Of a stretch of DNA of 52,485 nt, positions 1-7,914 are shown piece after piece. The notes beneath the pieces are model-generated. The model worked only from the letters and a program-made list of their open reading frames with translations. It was not told where the DNA came from and ran no database searches. The translations under genes and the position numbers were made by a program. This DNA comes from Candidatus Pelagibacterales bacterium (GTDB taxonomy: Bacteria; Pseudomonadota; Alphaproteobacteria; TMED109), in contig PAYS01000031.1 in NCBI GenBank assembly GCA_002715265.1, positions 1 through 52,485 of the forward strand, written 5' to 3'. The first letter of the stretch is position 1; each line of letters opens with the position of its first letter.

Positions 1-305
1 CCTGATTGACAATAACCACATTGTGGTACTTGTAACTCAAGCCATGCTTGTTGCACAGGATGCTGACCTTTTGGATCAAGACCCTCTATAGTCGTAATTC
101 TTGCTCCTTCAGCATCTCCAATTTCGATCTGACATGATCTTACTGCTTCACCATTAAGGTGAACAGTACATGCTCCACATAGCCCCATACCGCAACCAAA
201 TTTTGTACCAGTTAGACGTAAATGTTCACGAATAACCCAAAGTAGTTTGGTATCATCTGGTGCATCCACCATATGTGAAGAATTATTAATATTTAATATT
301 GTCAT
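1..305 (-). CDS. [2Fe-2S] subunit of molybdenum hydroxylase, partial (copy 1)
   Basis: This is the N-terminal 101 residues of a [2Fe-2S] ferredoxin-type subunit of the xanthine dehydrogenase/isoquinoline 1-oxidoreductase family; the C-terminal part runs off the left edge. The first-cluster cysteines ([10 protein letters not shown] plus a later Cys) and the start of the second-cluster motif (QCGYCQ) are visible. These subunits pass electrons from the molybdenum site to an external acceptor. The start ATG at 305 follows a GGGAGG ribosome binding site. It aligns without gaps to the complete subunit at 4661-5119, with only about 38 base differences over 305 by hand count, so it is a recent or homogenised paralogue. 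Its molybdopterin partner is probably just outside the window, downstream on the same strand, but that is inference. Confidence 0.93.
   Translation of the reverse strand, partial: MTILNINNSSHMVDAPDDTKLLWVIREHLRLTGTKFGCGMGLCGACTVHLNGEAVRSCQIEIGDAEGARITTIEGLDPKGQHPVQQAWLELQVPQCGYCQS
1..305. repeat. Paralogous repeat, member 1 (pairs with 4815-5119)
   Basis: The segment aligns to 4815-5119 in the same orientation with no gaps and roughly 87 percent identity by hand count. Bases 1-53 and 103-188 are identical to 4815-4867 and 4917-5002, including wobble positions, while the stretch 54-102 carries 16 of the 38 differences. This patchiness is more like gene conversion or strong local constraint than uniform divergence. 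Confidence 0.9.
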
Positions 306-413
306 AATTCATTCCTCCCAAAAATTCAAACATGAAGAAATGATAAGATTTATTCACTTACGCATATACATGAAATTTTAGTCTATAAGTTAGCGTAAAA
401 ATTATCTCTTTAA

Positions 414-1820
414 TTACGGCATTAATGGAACATTATCAAATAATCTAGCATTCCATAAAAAATGAACAAATATACTAGCCGCATAGCCTAGCATTATTAC
501 TGGCGTCCATCTTAGATGGAAGAAAAATGTATATATTCCTTTGGTTTGTCCCATAAGTGCAACTCCTGCGGCAGAACCAATAGATAGCATGCTTCCTCCT
601 ACTCCTGCTGTTAACGTAACTAATAACCACTGACCTAAATCCATTTCAGGTATCATAGTTAAAACAGCATACATAACAGGAATATTATCAACAATAGCAG
701 AAAGAATTCCAACTAAGATATTTGCTGTGCTTGCTCCTAAATCTCCATACATATAAGATGCAGTCAAAGTCATATATCCAAATGCTGAAAGTCCCCCTAC
801 ACACATTAAAACACCATAGAAGAATAACAGAGTATCCCATTCTGCTTTTGCTACTTTATCAAAAATATTAAATCCTTTAGCATCTGTATCTCTATTTTTT
901 AAAAAATATCCATATACAGACAATACTCCCAATCCAGTCATCATTCCAAACACAGGTGGCAAATGTAAAAATTGATGTTGTGTTACTGTGAAGGCAATAG
1001 TACATAAAAATAAAAGAATTATCGTATAACCGCCATCTTTAACTTTAACTTTTTCATTACTTGATTGAGGTTTTTCATCACTTATAGCAAAATGCATAAT
1101 TGCTGCAGGAACAATATAATTTACTACTGATGGAACAAATATATAGAAAAATTCAGTAAAAGAAACTATACCTTTTTGCCAAACCATTAAAGTAGTGATA
1201 TCACCAAAAGGAGAAAATGCTCCTCCTGCATTAGCAGCAACAACTATATTTATGCAGCCTAATCCTATAAACCTTTTATTATCTTTTCCTACTGCCATTA
1301 TAACAGCGCACATTATTAATGCTGTTGTTAAATTATCAGCAATAGGAGACATAAAAAAAGATAAAACCCCTGTTATCCAAAATATTTTTCTAAAAGTAAA
1401 CCCTTGAGTAACTAACCATGACCTTAAAGCTTCAAATACATTTCTTTCTGTCATTGAATTAATAAACGTCATAGCTACTAAAAGAAAAGCAAATAATTCA
1501 GCAAATTCTAAAAATGTATGTTTAAAAGAATAGGAAGCTGCATGAACATCTAATCCCATTTTAACTGCCATATAGGCAACTACCGCCCATATAAAACCTG
1601 CTGCTATAATAACAGGTTTTGACTTTCTCATATGAGTATACTCTTCAACCATTACTAAAGCGTAAGCTGCAACAAATACTAAAAGAGCAATTATTGCTGG
1701 AAAACTTGTAGTAATATCTAAGTTTAATAATTGATTGTCAGCGGAAAAAGCTGCTCCAGAAAAAGTTAAAATAATTGATAAAGATAAAGAAATTATTTTA
1801 ATAAGATTAAAAATATACAA
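414..1820 (-). CDS. nhaD: NhaD-type Na+/H+ antiporter
   Basis: This is a multi-pass inner-membrane protein of the ArsB/NhaD ion-transporter superfamily, 468 aa, which normally exchanges cytoplasmic Na+ or Li+ for protons. Hydrophobic segments run along the whole length. NhaD-like signatures include SPIADNLTTALIMCAVI, ANAGGAFSPFGDITTLMVW and SAIVDNIPVMYAVLTM. A hydrophobic N-terminal segment ending in AAFSA may be a signal peptide or the first membrane helix. The start is a TTG at 1820, chosen because AGGAGG sits five bases upstream and no better start is in frame. It is a single gene between the two copies of the molybdenum-hydroxylase small subunit and divergent from the VOC protein at 1919. 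Sodium export would suit a marine cell. I am sure of the family, less sure of ion specificity. Confidence 0.9.
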   Translation of the reverse strand: MYIFNLIKIISLSLSIILTFSGAAFSADNQLLNLDITTSFPAIIALLVFVAAYALVMVEEYTHMRKSKPVIIAAGFIWAVVAYMAVKMGLDVHAASYSFKHTFLEFAELFAFLLVAMTFINSMTERNVFEALRSWLVTQGFTFRKIFWITGVLSFFMSPIADNLTTALIMCAVIMAVGKDNKRFIGLGCINIVVAANAGGAFSPFGDITTLMVWQKGIVSFTEFFYIFVPSVVNYIVPAAIMHFAISDEKPQSSNEKVKVKDGGYTIILLFLCTIAFTVTQHQFLHLPPVFGMMTGLGVLSVYGYFLKNRDTDAKGFNIFDKVAKAEWDTLLFFYGVLMCVGGLSAFGYMTLTASYMYGDLGASTANILVGILSAIVDNIPVMYAVLTMIPEMDLGQWLLVTLTAGVGGSMLSIGSAAGVALMGQTKGIYTFFFHLRWTPVIMLGYAASIFVHFLWNARLFDNVPLMP

Positions 1821-1918
1821 AATCGCCTCCTACTACTTTTAAAAATTTAATTTGCTTACAATTTAATAAGTATAGATAATCTAATTAAGGATATTTGTAA
1901 AAGGAGAAATTAAAATAA

Positions 1919-2299
1919 ATGAACAAATATTTAGATAGCCTAGATCACATAACAATTATCACAAAAGATTTAGCAAAAACAAGAGATTTTTATACAAAGA
2001 TCTTTGGTATGAAAATAGATGAAAATAGGCCTCCATTTAGTTTTGAAGGTATTTGGCTATCATTAAACGGAAGAGCTGTTATACACATAATAGTTAAAAG
2101 CAGTCACAAATCACCAAATATAAAACCAACGTTAGATCATATAGCTTTTAAAGCTAAAGACATAAACTTAATTAAAAATAATTTAAGTAAATATGATATA
2201 AAATTTATAGAAAAAAAGACCCCAGATAACAAAATAATACAAGTTTTTATAACAGACCCTAACGGTATCAAATTAGAACTATCCAAACCCATTGATTAA
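1919..2299 (+). CDS. VOC (glyoxalase/bleomycin resistance fold) family protein
   Basis: This is a 126-residue single-module vicinal-oxygen-chelate protein. It opens with LDHITIITKDLAKTRDFYTKIFGM, the usual first beta-alpha-beta unit with a metal-ligand His. The second half carries LDHIAFKAKDI, and it ends with the characteristic ITDPNGIKLELS strand containing a Glu ligand. VOC enzymes include glyoxalase I, dioxygenases and epimerases, and the substrate cannot be assigned from this sequence. The ATG at 1919 follows AAGGAG by about 12 bases, slightly long spacing. The gene is alone on the plus strand, divergent from nhaD and convergent with the molybdenum-hydroxylase operon, from which a terminator hairpin separates it. 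The protein is rich in Lys and Ile like most of the window and unlike the neighbouring hydroxylase. Confidence 0.85.
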   Translation: MNKYLDSLDHITIITKDLAKTRDFYTKIFGMKIDENRPPFSFEGIWLSLNGRAVIHIIVKSSHKSPNIKPTLDHIAFKAKDINLIKNNLSKYDIKFIEKKTPDNKIIQVFITDPNGIKLELSKPID

Positions 2300-2331
2300 A
2301 AAAAAAAACGGCCCCCCGAAGGGAGCCGTTT
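2298..2331 (-). terminator. Rho-independent terminator of the molybdenum-hydroxylase operon
   Basis: A hairpin at 2306-2331 pairs AAACGGC with GCCGTTT, continues across one mismatch into a CCC/GGG stem, and closes with a CGAA loop. On the minus strand it is followed by a run of eleven T residues (A-run 2298-2308 on the plus strand), the form expected for a transcript leaving the large-subunit gene. On the plus strand only a short T tract follows, so it would be a weak terminator for the VOC gene. Confidence 0.85.
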
Positions 2332-2357
2332 AATCAGTATAATTTTATACTTTGTGT

Positions 2358-4655
2358 TTATGCGCCACGTTGAGCTGCTTTAATTTTTTCCGCAGTAATT
2401 GGCCATGAACGAACTCTTGCTCCTGATGCATTAAATACAGCATTTGCAATAGCTGGTCCTACACAAGTAACAACTGGTTCACCACATCCAGCAGGATAAT
2501 GACCATTTTGAATAATAGCCACATCTACTTCTGGTGCTTGGTGAATACGCATTGGAGTCCAAGTATCAAAGTTAAGCTGATCAATTGTACCATTAGTCAT
2601 AGTAACATTTTCATGTAATACACGACTTGATCCAAATAATGCAGAACCTTGTATCTGAGCTAGAACACCATCAGGGTTCACAGCTGTTCCAACATCCATT
2701 GCTACAGTTAATTTTGTAAGTGTTGGTTCACCTGAAGATGGATCAACATGAACTTCAGCAACTACTGCAGTCCAACTTGGTGATCCACGCTCTTGTGAAG
2801 CCACACTTGCTATACCCATTGCAGTATTAGCTGGCATTGGTTTTACACCATAACCTGCTTTACCTGCAGCTACGATTAATGCATTTCTAAGTCTGTTAGC
2901 ACCACCTACTGTATTAGGAGGAGTACCAGCATTCTTACCAGTTGCACTTAACATTGAAAGTCTCATATCAAGAGGGTCTTTACCAATCTTATGAGCTACC
3001 TCATCGATAAAGCTTTCATTTGCCCACCAAGTCCAAGTAGGTGCAACAGCACGTAATTGCCCTGGAGGTGTCGCAGCCATAGCAGTTGTGTTTTCAATAG
3101 ATCTAACATAGTGGTTAGCAATATCATACCAGTGATCTGAACCATTAGTTGAGAACTGGTCAATTTTACCTTTTTTGTCCACTGAGTCAGCTAAGAAGCC
3201 TGGTGCCATACGTTTTGTAGCCCAGCCAGCACATACATCATGTGACATAACGTCGATTTTACCGTTTTTAACGCCACCTTTAACTCTTTGTACTGTATGA
3301 GTTTGGTGGAAATCAAAACCTAAATCGATTTCACGTGTGTATATTAATTTTACTGGTCTACCAACTTGTTGAGCAGCCATAGCAGCTATGATTACATTAT
3401 CCGGCTCTAATCTACGACCAAAACCAGTTCCTGAATAACACTGATGTAATACTACGTTAGCAGCATCTACTCCTAAAGCAGCAGCTGTCATTGCAGTGAA
3501 ACGACCTTGGAACTGAGAACCACAGAACAAGTGCCATACGCCACCTGATTCCATTGCCACAGCATTCATTGGTTCCATACATCCATGGTAACCAAGTGAT
3601 GTTTCATATTCTGCTTCGATAGTTTCATCAGCACCAGCCATAGCTCCTTCTGGATCTCCTTCAAGCACCCATGTAAAGCCTTGAGAATCATCAGCTATTG
3701 CATCTTTAGCAGACTGTACGATGTCAGCTGAGGATGTTCCAGCATTTGGACCATTATCCCAGTTAACTTTCATAGCAGCTGCAGCTTTTTCAGCAGCCCA
3801 ATAAGTTTCACCCAAAGCTACAACATAACCTGTGTTTACGCCTGTAGGATCTTCTTTTATATGAGCAACTCCAGCATAGCCATCGATACCTTTAGCATCA
3901 GAATCATCAACTGATAATGGAACAGCTCCATAACGAGTAGGATTAGCTACTAAACGACCATATACCATATTTGGTACAAATACGTCGATACCGTAACGTG
4001 CTACACCTGTTAATTTGTCAGGAATATCAAGAGCAGGTATTGATTTACCAACTACTTTATATTCACCAAATTTTTTCAGTGTTAGCGCTTTCATCTCGTC
4101 TTCGCTGAAAGTACGATCGATTGTTGTAGTACTTAAGATTTCTGAATATGTTCTTGAAGCACCAGAAACGCTATCAGTCACTGTTGAGTTACTTGCTGAA
4201 CATTGTGCAGCAGGTACACCCATCATTTTTGCACCAGCTTCTACTAATGCAATTCTTGCTGAAGCTCCGATTCTGGAATTACGATCAAATGTCCAGTTCA
4301 CTGACCATGAACCACCTGTGATCATAAGTCCCCATTTTGGATCAGAATCTGGATAATCGATTCTAACATCATTCCAATCAATTTCTAACTCTTCAGCTAC
4401 TGATTGTGCTAGTGCAGTTCCTATGTGTTGTCCAATTTCAGCTTTTGTAATATGCACAGTTGCAATACCAGAAGCATCCATTGTTAAAAATAGCTGATGA
4501 TCCCATTGTCCTGCTCCTAAAGCTTCTCTTGCTCCCAACAATGTACCTTCTGGAATAAGAGAATAACCGACTACCAACCCTGTTCCAGCTACTGCAGAAC
4601 CCACAAGCATTTCGCGTCGTGTGATTCCTTTTAAATTTTTATCATGTTTAGTCAT
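2358..4655 (-). CDS. Molybdopterin-binding large subunit, isoquinoline 1-oxidoreductase/aldehyde oxidase-like
   Basis: This is a 765-aa catalytic subunit of the molybdenum-hydroxylase family (IorB-like). It would hydroxylate an aldehyde or N-heterocycle using water, with molybdopterin cytosine dinucleotide as the expected cofactor. A Tat signal at residues 13-35 (TRREMLVGSAVAGTG) indicates periplasmic export. A GCGEP motif near residue 726 supplies the expected catalytic Glu. Molybdopterin-contact stretches include YSGTGFGRRLEPD and TPPGQLRAVAPTW. I start it at the ATG at 4655 rather than the tracked 4730, because that ATG directly precedes the Tat motif, lies six bases after the small-subunit stop, and has GGGAG upstream; the longer start reads through the upstream gene. 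No FAD subunit is adjacent, which fits the two-subunit type that donates to a cytochrome. Its base composition is visibly less AT-rich than most neighbours. Substrate unknown. Confidence 0.93.
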   Translation of the reverse strand: MTKHDKNLKGITRREMLVGSAVAGTGLVVGYSLIPEGTLLGAREALGAGQWDHQLFLTMDASGIATVHITKAEIGQHIGTALAQSVAEELEIDWNDVRIDYPDSDPKWGLMITGGSWSVNWTFDRNSRIGASARIALVEAGAKMMGVPAAQCSASNSTVTDSVSGASRTYSEILSTTTIDRTFSEDEMKALTLKKFGEYKVVGKSIPALDIPDKLTGVARYGIDVFVPNMVYGRLVANPTRYGAVPLSVDDSDAKGIDGYAGVAHIKEDPTGVNTGYVVALGETYWAAEKAAAAMKVNWDNGPNAGTSSADIVQSAKDAIADDSQGFTWVLEGDPEGAMAGADETIEAEYETSLGYHGCMEPMNAVAMESGGVWHLFCGSQFQGRFTAMTAAALGVDAANVVLHQCYSGTGFGRRLEPDNVIIAAMAAQQVGRPVKLIYTREIDLGFDFHQTHTVQRVKGGVKNGKIDVMSHDVCAGWATKRMAPGFLADSVDKKGKIDQFSTNGSDHWYDIANHYVRSIENTTAMAATPPGQLRAVAPTWTWWANESFIDEVAHKIGKDPLDMRLSMLSATGKNAGTPPNTVGGANRLRNALIVAAGKAGYGVKPMPANTAMGIASVASQERGSPSWTAVVAEVHVDPSSGEPTLTKLTVAMDVGTAVNPDGVLAQIQGSALFGSSRVLHENVTMTNGTIDQLNFDTWTPMRIHQAPEVDVAIIQNGHYPAGCGEPVVTCVGPAIANAVFNASGARVRSWPITAEKIKAAQRGA

Positions 4656-4660
4656 GTGAT

Positions 4661-5119
4661 CTATGCTCCCATAATTTCTGATGCTCTTTTTACACCCTGC
4701 TTGATTCTCAAGTAGGTAATACAACGACAAAGATTGCCCTGCATTGCTTCAAGAATTTCACCATCAGATGGTGATGGATTGCTTTCTAAGAAAGCAGCCG
4801 CGTTCATCATTTGACCTGATTGACAATAACCACATTGTGGTACTTGTAACTCAAGCCATGCTTGTTGTACAGGATGGTTGCCTTTAGGATCTAAACCTTC
4901 AATCGTTGTGATATCAGCTCCTTCAGCATCTCCAATTTCGATCTGACATGATCTTACTGCTTCACCATTAAGGTGAACAGTACATGCTCCACATAGCCCC
5001 ATGCCACAACCAAATTTTGTACCAGTTAAACGTAAATGTTCACGAATAACCCATAATAATTTAGTGTCAGCAGGTGCATCAACAACATGTGATAAGCTAT
5101 TGATTTTTAATACAGCCAT
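4661..5119 (-). CDS. [2Fe-2S] subunit of molybdenum hydroxylase (copy 2, complete)
   Basis: This is a 152-aa electron-transfer subunit (IorA/CoxS type). The plant-ferredoxin-like first cluster uses Cys38, Cys43, Cys46 and Cys58 ([10 protein letters not shown]). The C-terminal helical domain carries the second cluster at Cys96, Cys99, Cys131 and Cys133 (QCGYCQ and LCRC). No signal peptide is present, so it is presumably carried across the membrane with the Tat-tagged large subunit, as known for this family. The start is supported by GGAGG seven bases before the ATG. The large subunit follows after five bases, so the two are translated together. The 149-base leader upstream contains a possible promoter. 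It is a near-duplicate of the truncated gene at the left edge. Confidence 0.96.
   Translation of the reverse strand: MAVLKINSLSHVVDAPADTKLLWVIREHLRLTGTKFGCGMGLCGACTVHLNGEAVRSCQIEIGDAEGADITTIEGLDPKGNHPVQQAWLELQVPQCGYCQSGQMMNAAAFLESNPSPSDGEILEAMQGNLCRCITYLRIKQGVKRASEIMGA
4815..5119. repeat. Paralogous repeat, member 2 (pairs with 1-305)
   Basis: This is the second member of the direct repeat described for 1-305, lying inside the complete [2Fe-2S] subunit gene. Similarity stops at the start codons: the upstream leaders (306-413 and 5120-5268) do not resemble each other, so only coding sequence is shared within view. Confidence 0.9.
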
Positions 5120-5222
5120 TTTACCTCCACTGTGAGAACGTTAACGGAAATATGAAAGAAATTAAGGTCACAAAACCCAGCCGAAAGTGCTGTTCCTCCC
5201 AATACTCCCTATCTAGTAGAGT

Positions 5223-5251
5223 AACTTAGCGCAGCATACGAATGAAATCAA
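5223..5251 (-). promoter_or_regulatory. Possible sigma70-type promoter of the molybdenum-hydroxylase operon
   Basis: On the minus strand TTGATT is followed by a 17-base spacer and TAAGTT, in the gap between the SDR stop and the small-subunit start. It would give a leader of roughly 95 bases. The -10 match is imperfect, so this is only a candidate. Confidence 0.35.
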
Positions 5252-5268
5252 GCTTTTGTCTAAAAAAT

Positions 5269-6030
5269 TTATACACACCTTCCGCCATCGACTTCTAACA
5301 TAACTCCAGTAATGAAATCTGCTTCATCGGAACATAAGTATAATGCTGCATTTGCCATGTCTCTTGGTTGACAAAGTCTACCTAAAGGAACAGTAGAAAC
5401 AAAACGGGAATATGATTCGTCTTTGGGACCATCTCCTAAAAATCCTTCTAACATAGCAGTATCTCCAGCCACTGGACATAATCCGTTAACTCTTATTTTT
5501 TCTGGTGCAAACTCTAAAGACATTCCTTTTGTCATTGTTACTAATGCACCCTTTGTTGAATTATATACTGTTAACCCAGGCCTAGGTCTTAACGCCGCTG
5601 TTGATACAGTATTTATTATTACGCCACCCGTATTTTGTTTCTTAAATATTGGAAAACTATGAATAGCTCCTAAATAGACTGATTTCACATTTATATTGAA
5701 AAGAGCATCAAATTCTTCTTCAGAAGTATTAATTAATGGCTTTGCATTCATTCCTATGGCAGCATTTTGTACCAAAATATCCAGCTTACCATAAACTTCA
5801 GAAGCCCTATTGAGCATTTCTTTAACCTGATTACTACTTGAAACATCAACTTGATGAGCTTTAGCCTTGCCCCCTTGGTCATTAATTTCTGTTGCAACTT
5901 TTTCTGCTCCATCTTTATTTATATCTGCTAACAAAACGCTTGCCCCTTCTTTCGCAAAACGCTGAGCAATTCCCTCTCCAAAACCAGACGCACTTCCAGT
6001 AATTATTGCAACTTTATTTTTAAGTCTCAT
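5269..6030 (-). CDS. SDR family NAD(P)-dependent oxidoreductase
   Basis: This is a 253-aa classical short-chain dehydrogenase. The nucleotide-binding motif TGSASGFGEG lies at residues 11-20, NAA at 89-91, the catalytic Ser near 143, and the YxxxK pair is Tyr156/Lys160 (YNSTK). The C-terminus ends in LEVDGGRCV, typical of the glucose-1-dehydrogenase/3-ketoacyl reductase branch. Asp36 after the second strand favours NAD(H) over NADP(H), which is inference. AGGAGGAG lies just upstream of the ATG. It precedes the molybdenum-hydroxylase subunits on the same strand but is separated by 149 bases, so it may act on the same alcohol/aldehyde substrates without being strictly in the same operon. Substrate not assignable. 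Confidence 0.92.
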   Translation of the reverse strand: MRLKNKVAIITGSASGFGEGIAQRFAKEGASVLLADINKDGAEKVATEINDQGGKAKAHQVDVSSSNQVKEMLNRASEVYGKLDILVQNAAIGMNAKPLINTSEEEFDALFNINVKSVYLGAIHSFPIFKKQNTGGVIINTVSTAALRPRPGLTVYNSTKGALVTMTKGMSLEFAPEKIRVNGLCPVAGDTAMLEGFLGDGPKDESYSRFVSTVPLGRLCQPRDMANAALYLCSDEADFITGVMLEVDGGRCV

Positions 6031-6124
6031 TTTCTCCTCCTGTAAAAAAAAACTATTTTATATATTTAAATTAATATATGAGTAGAATAAGTTTTATATT
6101 AAAAAACAAAAAAAGTTATATAGT

Positions 6125-6595
6125 ATGTTAAAAAATAAAACATGTCACATTTATGTCAATTTAGTTATATTTATTTTTTCATTTGTTCTTTTAAAAGTAT
6201 CAAATAGTTCTGAAATAAATTGTGTTAATCAAGAAACAGAAATTGAATGCAATTATAAGATAGAAGTGAATAGTAAAAATGCTTCAGATTTAGGAACTTA
6301 TAATATTTCCATTTCATTAAATAAAATAAAAAAAATTAATGGTGTATTTAACGGTCAGATGTATATAAATTCTGGTCTATGTGAAAATGAACTTGTTACA
6401 GTCATGGAAGAAAATATGCAAATTGCGCAAGCACATGATAACCATGGATATAATTTTCCTTTATTTTTACATAGAGGAGAAATTGAAGCAGATTTTTGTG
6501 TTGAAATTTTAATAACAAATTGTATTGAGAGCTGTGGAGACCTAATTAGTCTTGACGCTACCTTGTCACCTATAATGAAAATGCAGAGAAGATAA
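6125..6595 (+). CDS. Small secreted protein of unknown function
   Basis: I do not recognise this 156-aa protein. The N-terminus has a positively charged stretch followed by a hydrophobic core (IYVNLVIFIFSFVLLKV) and a likely signal-peptidase site near SNSSE, so it is probably periplasmic. The mature part contains several cysteines (INCVN, IECNY, LCENE, FCVEILITNCIESCG), suggesting disulfides, and an alternating polar/hydrophobic pattern consistent with a beta-rich domain. It lies only 21 bases before the ABC transporter binding-protein gene on the same strand, so it may be the first gene of that operon. The start ATG at 6125 has only weak ribosome-binding similarity. The overlapping 235-aa minus-strand ORF is a shadow. 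Confidence 0.7.
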   Translation: MLKNKTCHIYVNLVIFIFSFVLLKVSNSSEINCVNQETEIECNYKIEVNSKNASDLGTYNISISLNKIKKINGVFNGQMYINSGLCENELVTVMEENMQIAQAHDNHGYNFPLFLHRGEIEADFCVEILITNCIESCGDLISLDATLSPIMKMQRR

Positions 6596-6616
6596 TCTTT
6601 AGTTTGGAGGAGAAAA

Positions 6617-7885
6617 ATGATTAAGAGAAATAAACATACGAGGCGAACTGTAATAAAAAATGCAGCTTTAGGAATTGGAGCGCTGTCATTTTCAGCTGGA
6701 TTTCCGTCAATTCTAAAGGCAGACGATAATATAAAAATTGGAGTACCAACTATTTTGTCAGGAAGAGTAGCACAATTAGGAATTTCTGTAACAAATGCAA
6801 TCAAAATGGCTGTAAATAAATTTAATGAAGAAGGTGGATTAGATGGTAGAAAAATTGAACTTATAATAAGAGATAGCAGAGCAAAGCCTGACGAAGCAGC
6901 AAGAGTATGTAGAGACTTTATAAACTCAGATAATGTTGATGTAATAGTTAATGCAGAAGCATCTGGCGCTTCATTTGCAGTACAAGAAGTCATAAGAGAA
7001 AGTGGCACTTTATGTTTACACACCGTTTCTGAAACCACTTCTCTGACAGCCGACCCTTCCATAAGAGCATGGAATGCCTTTAGATTCTCAAGACAGGGAA
7101 TACATGATGCTGTAGGTAGCGCTAAATATGCGGCTAAAATTATTGAAAAAAAAGGAATAAAAAAATGGATGTCTATAAACCCTGACTATGCATATGGTAG
7201 AGATAGTGATGACACATTTTTTTGGGCATTAGAAAAGTTCGCCCCGGGCTTCGAATTGATTGGTAAAGGATGGCCTAAAATTTTTCAACCAGACTATACG
7301 GAAGTAATTACAAAAATAGCTAGAGAGAAACCAGATGCAATATATAGCAGCTTATGGGGAGGAGACTTAGTATCATTTATAGATCAAGCCTCCTTATATG
7401 GTATTTTCAAAAATACAGAATTCTTTGCAATAAACTTAGCGGATTATACTACAATGAATGCTATTAGAAACCTTCCAAAAGGTTTACATTCTGCTACTAG
7501 ATATGTTGCAGCATGGCCTGATACAGAAGAAAATAGAGCCTATGATAAATCTTATACAGACCTTTATGGAGACCATCCAACCAATTGGTCTTGGGAAGCA
7601 TCTATAGCCATAGATTATTTAATTAATGCACTTAAAGAAACAGGAGGTACCGATAATAAAAAGTTAGCAGAAGCTTTGAAAGGCAAAACGATTCCATCTT
7701 TTATGGGAGTTGGAGAAGGTAACACAGTTACAATTAGGGATAGGGACCAGACCATTACCAATTACTCAATTGGTTGGGGAACAACAATTCCAAAAGAACC
7801 TTTTATTCAAGACGTTCAAGCTGCTAATTGGGACACCATTGAAAATTTAGAAGAAGAATGGTTGACTAATAAAGGCTGGATTTAA
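6617..7885 (+). CDS. ABC transporter substrate-binding protein, branched-chain amino acid type
   Basis: This is a 422-aa periplasmic binding protein of the LivJ/LivK (peripla_BP_6) family. It has a Tat-like leader (TRRTVIKNAALGIGALSFSA, cleavage after LKA) and the usual opening strand NIKIGVPTILSGRVAQLG, followed by LDGRKIELIIRDSRAKPDEAA typical of type I binding proteins. It would deliver ligand to the LivH/LivM permeases encoded directly downstream. GGAGGAG lies just before the ATG. The family binds leucine, isoleucine and valine but also amides, urea and aromatic acids, and nothing in the sequence alone fixes the ligand. The large leucine-catabolism operon elsewhere in the window makes branched-chain amino acids plausible, but that is inference. 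Tat rather than Sec export of this class is common when the leader carries the twin arginine. Confidence 0.92.
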   Translation: MIKRNKHTRRTVIKNAALGIGALSFSAGFPSILKADDNIKIGVPTILSGRVAQLGISVTNAIKMAVNKFNEEGGLDGRKIELIIRDSRAKPDEAARVCRDFINSDNVDVIVNAEASGASFAVQEVIRESGTLCLHTVSETTSLTADPSIRAWNAFRFSRQGIHDAVGSAKYAAKIIEKKGIKKWMSINPDYAYGRDSDDTFFWALEKFAPGFELIGKGWPKIFQPDYTEVITKIAREKPDAIYSSLWGGDLVSFIDQASLYGIFKNTEFFAINLADYTTMNAIRNLPKGLHSATRYVAAWPDTEENRAYDKSYTDLYGDHPTNWSWEASIAIDYLINALKETGGTDNKKLAEALKGKTIPSFMGVGEGNTVTIRDRDQTITNYSIGWGTTIPKEPFIQDVQAANWDTIENLEEEWLTNKGWI

Positions 7886-7914
7886 TATATAAATATTTTA
7901 ATTAGGATTTTATT

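Noticed and set aside
306-413. TTACGC/GCGTAA inverted repeat between nhaD and the left-edge gene
   Set aside because: Only a 6-base stem with a loop near 29 bases and no T-run in place; too weak for a terminator call.
6355-7062. 235-aa minus-strand ORF over the binding-protein gene
   Set aside because: It is antisense to a clear ABC binding protein and to the secreted protein gene, has no recognisable domain and no ribosome binding site; a shadow ORF.
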